From CAZAXU01 sp964489245 (GTDB lineage: Bacteria > Bacteroidota > Bacteroidia > Flavobacteriales > Flavobacteriaceae), in the NCBI GenBank assembly GCA_964489245.1, contig CAZAXU010000031.1:1-24431 (forward strand): 24,431 nt of DNA, written 5' to 3'. Shown piece by piece: positions 21,018 to 24,431 of this stretch (position 1 is the first letter of the stretch; the number at the start of each line of letters is the position of its first letter). The translations under genes and the position numbers were made by a program. A model generated the notes under the pieces. The model made no database searches. It had not been told where the DNA came from and saw only the letters and a program-made list of their open reading frames with translations.

Positions 21018-22751
21018 ATGAAAAAAAACTTACTTCTATCAAAAATACAAGGTTTTTGGATTTTATTGTTTGTCCTTGGTTTTATGTTTGTGATTTCGTG
21101 TAAGAAAGAAAAGCAGGAAAAAGACAAAATTGGCAGAATAGAACTCAGTGCACCGCAAAGCACGGTGAAGAGATTTTTGGAATTGCAGCTGATTGCAAAG
21201 GCATATTATGTGTCGGGAGATCTTGTTGAGAATATTAATTTTCAATGGCAAACCAGCAATGAGACCATTGCCACAGTCGATGCAAACGGAAAGCTAAAAG
21301 CAAGAAAAGTGGGGCAGGTTGAGATTTCAGCTTCATATAACGGAGTTGTAGGAAAATACAGTGTTGAAGTCACGCCAAATGCCATTCAGGCAATTAGTCT
21401 TTCAGAGATGAAAGATACGTTAGTCGTTGCTCATTATAATACTTTGTCTGCAAAAGCTCGGTTGGCTTCCGGTGATGAGATTGATATAGGTGAATTGATG
21501 AATTGGTCTCTGAGTAATATGGATTTAGCAGAGATAACGAGTGATGGTCTTTTGGGAAAAACACAGGGAAATTTGTTGGTGACGGCAAATTTTGAAGGAA
21601 TGTCCGGCACAAAAGCCGTGTTTGTCAATGCTGTTGAAGTGACTGAAATTTCGAATTTTCTGTCTACTCCGATAAGTGGCGCTCTGAATGTGCTCCCTGT
21701 GGTCATCATCAGGAGTTTGGCAACTGCAGACGGAATCAATATTGACGTTTCAAAGTCTCCCGGCTACTGGAACCTTGATCCCATTTCTTTGGCAGATATG
21801 AAAAGTAAAATAGACAATTTTGATATATATACAAAGTTCGCATTGGAAGAAGCTACGAAGTTTAGAGGATATAAAGACCCGAATGCCGTTCCGTATATCG
21901 GCTATAAGGTGGTGGGATATATCACGCTTTATGAGCAATTGCCCAATTCATATATCCCCATTGGTCAGGATTCCGGACAAGATATGTATATGCCCGATTA
22001 TACTGCGCTATTTAACCGATTGAATATAGAACATTACGTGAATGATTTGGGTGTGAAAGAAATTTGGATGTGGAATGGAGGAGTGGCTCCTTCATATCCG
22101 TGCTATGATCCGAATATTCACGGAACAGACAGTTTTTTAAAACTTTGGGAATCAAATATGTCTAGTGCTTTGACCGGAGACATTTCAAACAGTGATCGCA
22201 GGAATGACGATTTGCCGATTTATAATCATACTTATGTGCTCTATTCACATAATATCAGGCGAACCCAAGCGGAGGCAATTCATAACAGAGGACATCAATT
22301 TGAATCTATTTTTGCCCATGTCAACTCAATGCAAGATGGGAACAGCGATTTGTTTTGGAAGAAATTCACCGGACAAGATTCTGAAGGGCATGCCGTTACG
22401 GGAAGATGTGGCAACACGCATATGCCACCGAATACCACGACAGACTATGATTATGAAAACACAGCTCTCGTACAGTCTGATATAGAAGATTGGAAACCGG
22501 ACAATTCAGGCGTTAAAAAGAATGTTAATGTAAACACTTGGAAGAACATAGCTTATGGCTGGCCTGCAGATGCCCCCTCAAGTTTTGACCAAAAAACAGA
22601 AACACAATTTTATATATATTGGATGCAGAGTTTTCCGGGGAACCAAAATACAATCCCCTATGGAAATGGAAAAACCATGACAAATTGGTGGAAATTCGTA
22701 ACCGATTGGGAAGACGCAATCAATTCAAATATGGGACTGCATACAAACTAA
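21018..22751 (+). CDS. Lipoprotein with two BIG2-like domains and an unknown C-terminal domain
   Basis: A 577-residue lipoprotein (signal peptide ends FVISC, followed by KKEKQEKDK). Residues ~40-120 and ~125-205 are two bacterial Ig-like group 2 (BIG2) domains; the first has the classical FQWQTSNETIATVDANGKLKA...VGQVEISASY pattern, the second is more diverged. The remaining ~370 residues are one large domain I cannot name, rich in Trp, Tyr, His and Asn. Marked stretches are VKEIWMWNGG, HTYVLYSHNIRRTQAEA followed by IHNRGHQFESI, GRCGNTHMPPN, TDYDYEN, SDIEDWKPDN and a final TNWWKFVTDWEDAI. HNRGHQFE resembles metal-binding HxxxHxxE. It is likely a surface or periplasmic enzyme or binding protein. 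It is transcribed alone, with its end facing the glycosidase-like gene. Confidence 0.85.
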   Translation: MKKNLLLSKIQGFWILLFVLGFMFVISCKKEKQEKDKIGRIELSAPQSTVKRFLELQLIAKAYYVSGDLVENINFQWQTSNETIATVDANGKLKARKVGQVEISASYNGVVGKYSVEVTPNAIQAISLSEMKDTLVVAHYNTLSAKARLASGDEIDIGELMNWSLSNMDLAEITSDGLLGKTQGNLLVTANFEGMSGTKAVFVNAVEVTEISNFLSTPISGALNVLPVVIIRSLATADGINIDVSKSPGYWNLDPISLADMKSKIDNFDIYTKFALEEATKFRGYKDPNAVPYIGYKVVGYITLYEQLPNSYIPIGQDSGQDMYMPDYTALFNRLNIEHYVNDLGVKEIWMWNGGVAPSYPCYDPNIHGTDSFLKLWESNMSSALTGDISNSDRRNDDLPIYNHTYVLYSHNIRRTQAEAIHNRGHQFESIFAHVNSMQDGNSDLFWKKFTGQDSEGHAVTGRCGNTHMPPNTTTDYDYENTALVQSDIEDWKPDNSGVKKNVNVNTWKNIAYGWPADAPSSFDQKTETQFYIYWMQSFPGNQNTIPYGNGKTMTNWWKFVTDWEDAINSNMGLHTN

Positions 22752-22829
22752 ATTTTTTTCTTACTTCTGCATTAATCTGAAATTGTTGATCGATTAGATT
22801 TGTGTGTGAGACTTTTGTGTCAGTAATTC

Positions 22830-23942
22830 TTATTTATCAAAAATTTGTTTCCAGATATTATATGCAGGTCTTTTTTTTCCATTTTCGTCTAACAGTCCGG
22901 TATCTCTCCATATTTTTGCAATGTCCTGAATATCAGCAGGAAAAGTGTTCCATAATTTATCATAATCTCTATAAGACCACCAGATAACAAATTTATAATT
23001 ATGACGATAGGCATTGAGTAAAAGAGTTTCAAGATACTCTTTTTGTTCGCAAACGTCACCCTTTATGTTCACATTCAGATTGTCGATAATTAAATCTTCT
23101 GCAAGATTATTTGTTTCGACAAAAGCAATAGATAAGTTCGTTTTGGAATGTAAAAAATCAAAAGCTTCTTGAAATTCCGGTTTTGAATGTTGTCCTTTGA
23201 AAAAAGGATAATAACTGATGGCAATAAAATCTAAATGTTGATTGACATAATTTGTAATATCCAAAGCAAAATCGGTTTGATTGGGAACATCCGGATGATA
23301 CCAATTGTGTAGAGTAACGGATTCGGTAAACTGTAAGTTGGGATAAGCGTTTCTTAATCGGGTTCTAATATGGTTCATCAACAATTTATATTCTGACCAT
23401 TTTGTTTCAGAATGAAGTTTTAATTCGTTTATCTCCATTGCGGTAACCAAGTAATCAGGGTTGAATTTAGAAATTAAATATTCCAGATATTTATAATATG
23501 CATTTTCGATAATTATATCGTTTAAAAAAGTATAATTAGGTAGGCTGCCATCATAATCTTCCAGCAAATCATCTCTTTCATTGTTGAGTAGACTCACCGA
23601 TAAAAGCAGTTGATGATTATTCAATTTTTTTGAAAGACGATAATTAATGTCGTTAACAAAATCACTTGGGAATGCCGTGTTGTTTATTAAAGCATTCCAA
23701 GGAATTTTATAATCTATTTGCTCAGAATAGATATCAGCATTAGTTTGAATAAATTGATAGGTTTTTTCTTTGTCAGGTAAAGATGGACCGAAGCTCCAAG
23801 TGCTGAAACCCATTTTAAAATTTCTTTGCCTAATTATATCGAGAGAATTATCGTTTTTACAATTTAAAATATCCGTTTTGTTTTTATGACAACTCATAAA
23901 AATAAGAAACATCAGTAATATTGAAAATATGTTTTTTTTCAT
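22830..23942 (-). CDS. TIM-barrel glycoside hydrolase-like lipoprotein (clan GH-A type)
   Basis: A 370-residue lipoprotein (signal peptide ends LIFMSC, Cys18 lipidated). The core reads as a (beta/alpha)8 barrel like GH53 and related clan GH-A enzymes. MGFSTWSFGP forms strand 1. YLVTAMEINEL carries Asn172-Glu173, the usual NE acid/base pair after strand 4. HLDFIAISYYPF forms strand 6. SIAFVETN carries Glu276, the likely nucleophile after strand 7, and FVIWWSYRDYD ends strand 8. The final NGKKRPAYNIWKQ is also typical of such enzymes (product 'LL...DENGkpKPAY'). It probably cuts a polysaccharide at the cell surface or in the periplasm; the glycan is unknown and there is no SusCD pair in the window. 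The start at 23942 is supported by a promoter-like sequence 33-65 bp upstream. Confidence 0.78.
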   Translation of the reverse strand: MKKNIFSILLMFLIFMSCHKNKTDILNCKNDNSLDIIRQRNFKMGFSTWSFGPSLPDKEKTYQFIQTNADIYSEQIDYKIPWNALINNTAFPSDFVNDINYRLSKKLNNHQLLLSVSLLNNERDDLLEDYDGSLPNYTFLNDIIIENAYYKYLEYLISKFNPDYLVTAMEINELKLHSETKWSEYKLLMNHIRTRLRNAYPNLQFTESVTLHNWYHPDVPNQTDFALDITNYVNQHLDFIAISYYPFFKGQHSKPEFQEAFDFLHSKTNLSIAFVETNNLAEDLIIDNLNVNIKGDVCEQKEYLETLLLNAYRHNYKFVIWWSYRDYDKLWNTFPADIQDIAKIWRDTGLLDENGKKRPAYNIWKQIFDK

Positions 23943-23974
23943 TTTGTTTTTCCCAATTGTTGTTAATATCTTGC

Positions 23975-24007
23975 TAAAGATAGTTGACTTTTCAAACGAA
24001 GATACAA
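23975..24007 (-). promoter_or_regulatory. Candidate promoter of the glycosidase-like gene
   Basis: On the minus strand TTG (24007-24005), 22 bp, then TATCTTTA (23982-23975), one base off the consensus TAnnTTTG. It lies 33 bp before the ATG at 23942. Confidence 0.45.
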
Positions 24008-24023
24008 TAAATTTTTTTACTGC

Positions 24024-24040
24024 GAATGCACGAATGTTTT
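24024..24040. repeat. 17-bp dispersed repeat, copy 2
   Basis: GAATGCACGAATGTTTT is identical to 14150-14166, again with a run of T five bases upstream and in intergenic DNA. Confidence 0.7.
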
Positions 24041-24247
24041 AAGAATAAGACTAAAACTTGTGTGTGTCAAAAAAAACTTCTTAAATCGCATGATAAATAT
24101 CAAAATGTTAGTCGCTTTTATAGACAAACCACATAGGGAGGGAAAAGCCCGATGACAGATTGCTATGAGTTTAAAGTAAAAGGTTCATAAAGTGAAATAT
24201 TTCCGAAATTTCCTTTGCTCGCATTTCCGTTCGCATTTATAATTCAT

Positions 24248-24342
24248 TTGTCATTCCGAATGATTGCAAAGAGGATGTTTTTTTTATAATAGATTTCTCG
24301 TTGCTCTTCCGCCTATGCGGAATTGCTCCGTTGAAGTGACAA
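24248..24342. repeat. Candidate interspersed element with imperfect inverted ends
   Basis: A ~95-bp stretch bounded by TTGTCATTCC on the left and GAAGTGACAA on the right; the right end, reverse-complemented, is TTGTCACTTC, so the ends are imperfect inverted repeats (8 of 10). Inside is a perfect hairpin TTCCGC-CTAT-GCGGAA (24307-24322). The words 'GTCATTCCGAATG', 'GATTTCTCG' and 'GAAGTGACAA' are ones I recall from dispersed intergenic repeats of Bacteroidota. No coding sequence is present. Confidence 0.5.
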
Positions 24343-24344
24343 TC

Positions 24345-24372
24345 CATAACTCATAATTCATAACTCATAACT
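24345..24372. repeat. Four tandem 7-mers CATAACT
   Basis: CATAACT, CATAATT, CATAACT, CATAACT in direct succession, directly after the inverted-repeat-bounded element. Confidence 0.85.
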
Positions 24373-24394
24373 TCCCAAATCGCTTCGTCTGTAC

Positions 24395-24431
24395 CAACTT
24401 TACAAACTTTCAACTTTACAAACTTTCAACT
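24395..24431. repeat. 16-bp CAACTTTACAAACTTT tandem repeat
   Basis: Two full copies (24395-24410 and 24411-24426) and the first 5 bases of a third, cut by the window end. Rotated, the unit matches the 16-mer at bases 1-48 at 13 of 16 positions. Confidence 0.85.

Larger units (their letters stand above)
23943..24431. other. 489-bp region without a gene, repeat island
   Basis: No open frame of supportable size was found. The first ~65 bp hold the promoter of the glycosidase-like gene. Then come the second copy of the 17-bp repeat, ~200 bp of AT-rich sequence with nothing recognised, a candidate inverted-repeat-bounded element (24248-24342), a 7-bp tandem repeat (24345-24372) and a 16-bp AACTTT array cut by the window end. 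Confidence 0.7.

Noticed and set aside
22752..22829. Terminator hairpin between the BIG2 lipoprotein and the glycosidase-like gene
   Set aside because: Only a weak AATCT/AGATT pairing with a long loop was found and no proper T-run follows it.
24345..24431. Possible CRISPR array
   Set aside because: The repeat units are 7 and 16 bp, follow each other without spacers, and no cas gene is near.

Overview
The window looks like chromosomal DNA of a low-GC Bacteroidota, most likely Flavobacteriia. Four things point there: a GldA-type ABC ATPase, a type IX secretion (T9SS) C-terminal sorting tail on a secreted amidase, many lipoproteins of the 'SC-K/S' kind, and promoters of the Bacteroidota form TTG-N(17-23)-TAnnTTTG with no clear Shine-Dalgarno sites. 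Twenty protein genes are supported. No rRNA, tRNA, CRISPR array, phage, transposase or origin was seen.

Left part (1-5.5 kb): a secreted esterase-fold protein with a C-terminal TPR-like tail (-); a NadR-like P-loop ATPase (+), followed after a single in-frame TAA by recQ, which starts at TTG (+); two strong hairpin terminators; then a PLP beta-lyase (-) whose specificity residues are those of tyrosine phenol-lyase rather than tryptophanase.

Middle (5.5-15.6 kb), all on the minus strand: trxB; a lipoprotein subtilase (S8); a tight cluster of M14 carboxypeptidase lipoprotein -> lipocalin-like/Gmad2 lipoprotein -> PGRP-type amidase with a T9SS tail, which feeds toward the S8 gene and looks like a set for envelope or peptide breakdown outside the cytoplasm; a large secreted protein of unknown function; an orphan ATC-hydrolase-family protein; and metK. 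The metK leader carries a plausible SAM-II-like riboswitch directly downstream of a good promoter. A 386-bp stretch without genes lies between the ATC-hydrolase gene and metK.

Right part (15.8-24.4 kb): a plus-strand operon of alpha/beta hydrolase, cysteine-free sirtuin, degenerate diacylglycerol-kinase-like protein and S41 protease lipoprotein; gldA with a small overlapping membrane-protein gene (-); a lipoprotein with two BIG2-like domains and a large C-terminal domain I cannot name (+); and a TIM-barrel glycosidase-like lipoprotein (-). The last ~490 bp hold no gene but several repeats: a 17-mer shared with the metK-side gap, a candidate inverted-repeat-bounded element, a 7-bp tandem repeat, and a 16-bp AACTTT repeat related to the one at the very start of the window.

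The most interesting signals are the SAM-II-like leader of metK, the tyrosine phenol-lyase signature, the ATPase-recQ junction, the sirtuin/degenerate lipid-kinase operon, and the unknown domain with an HxxxHxxE-like motif. I found no clear new defence system or mobile system.
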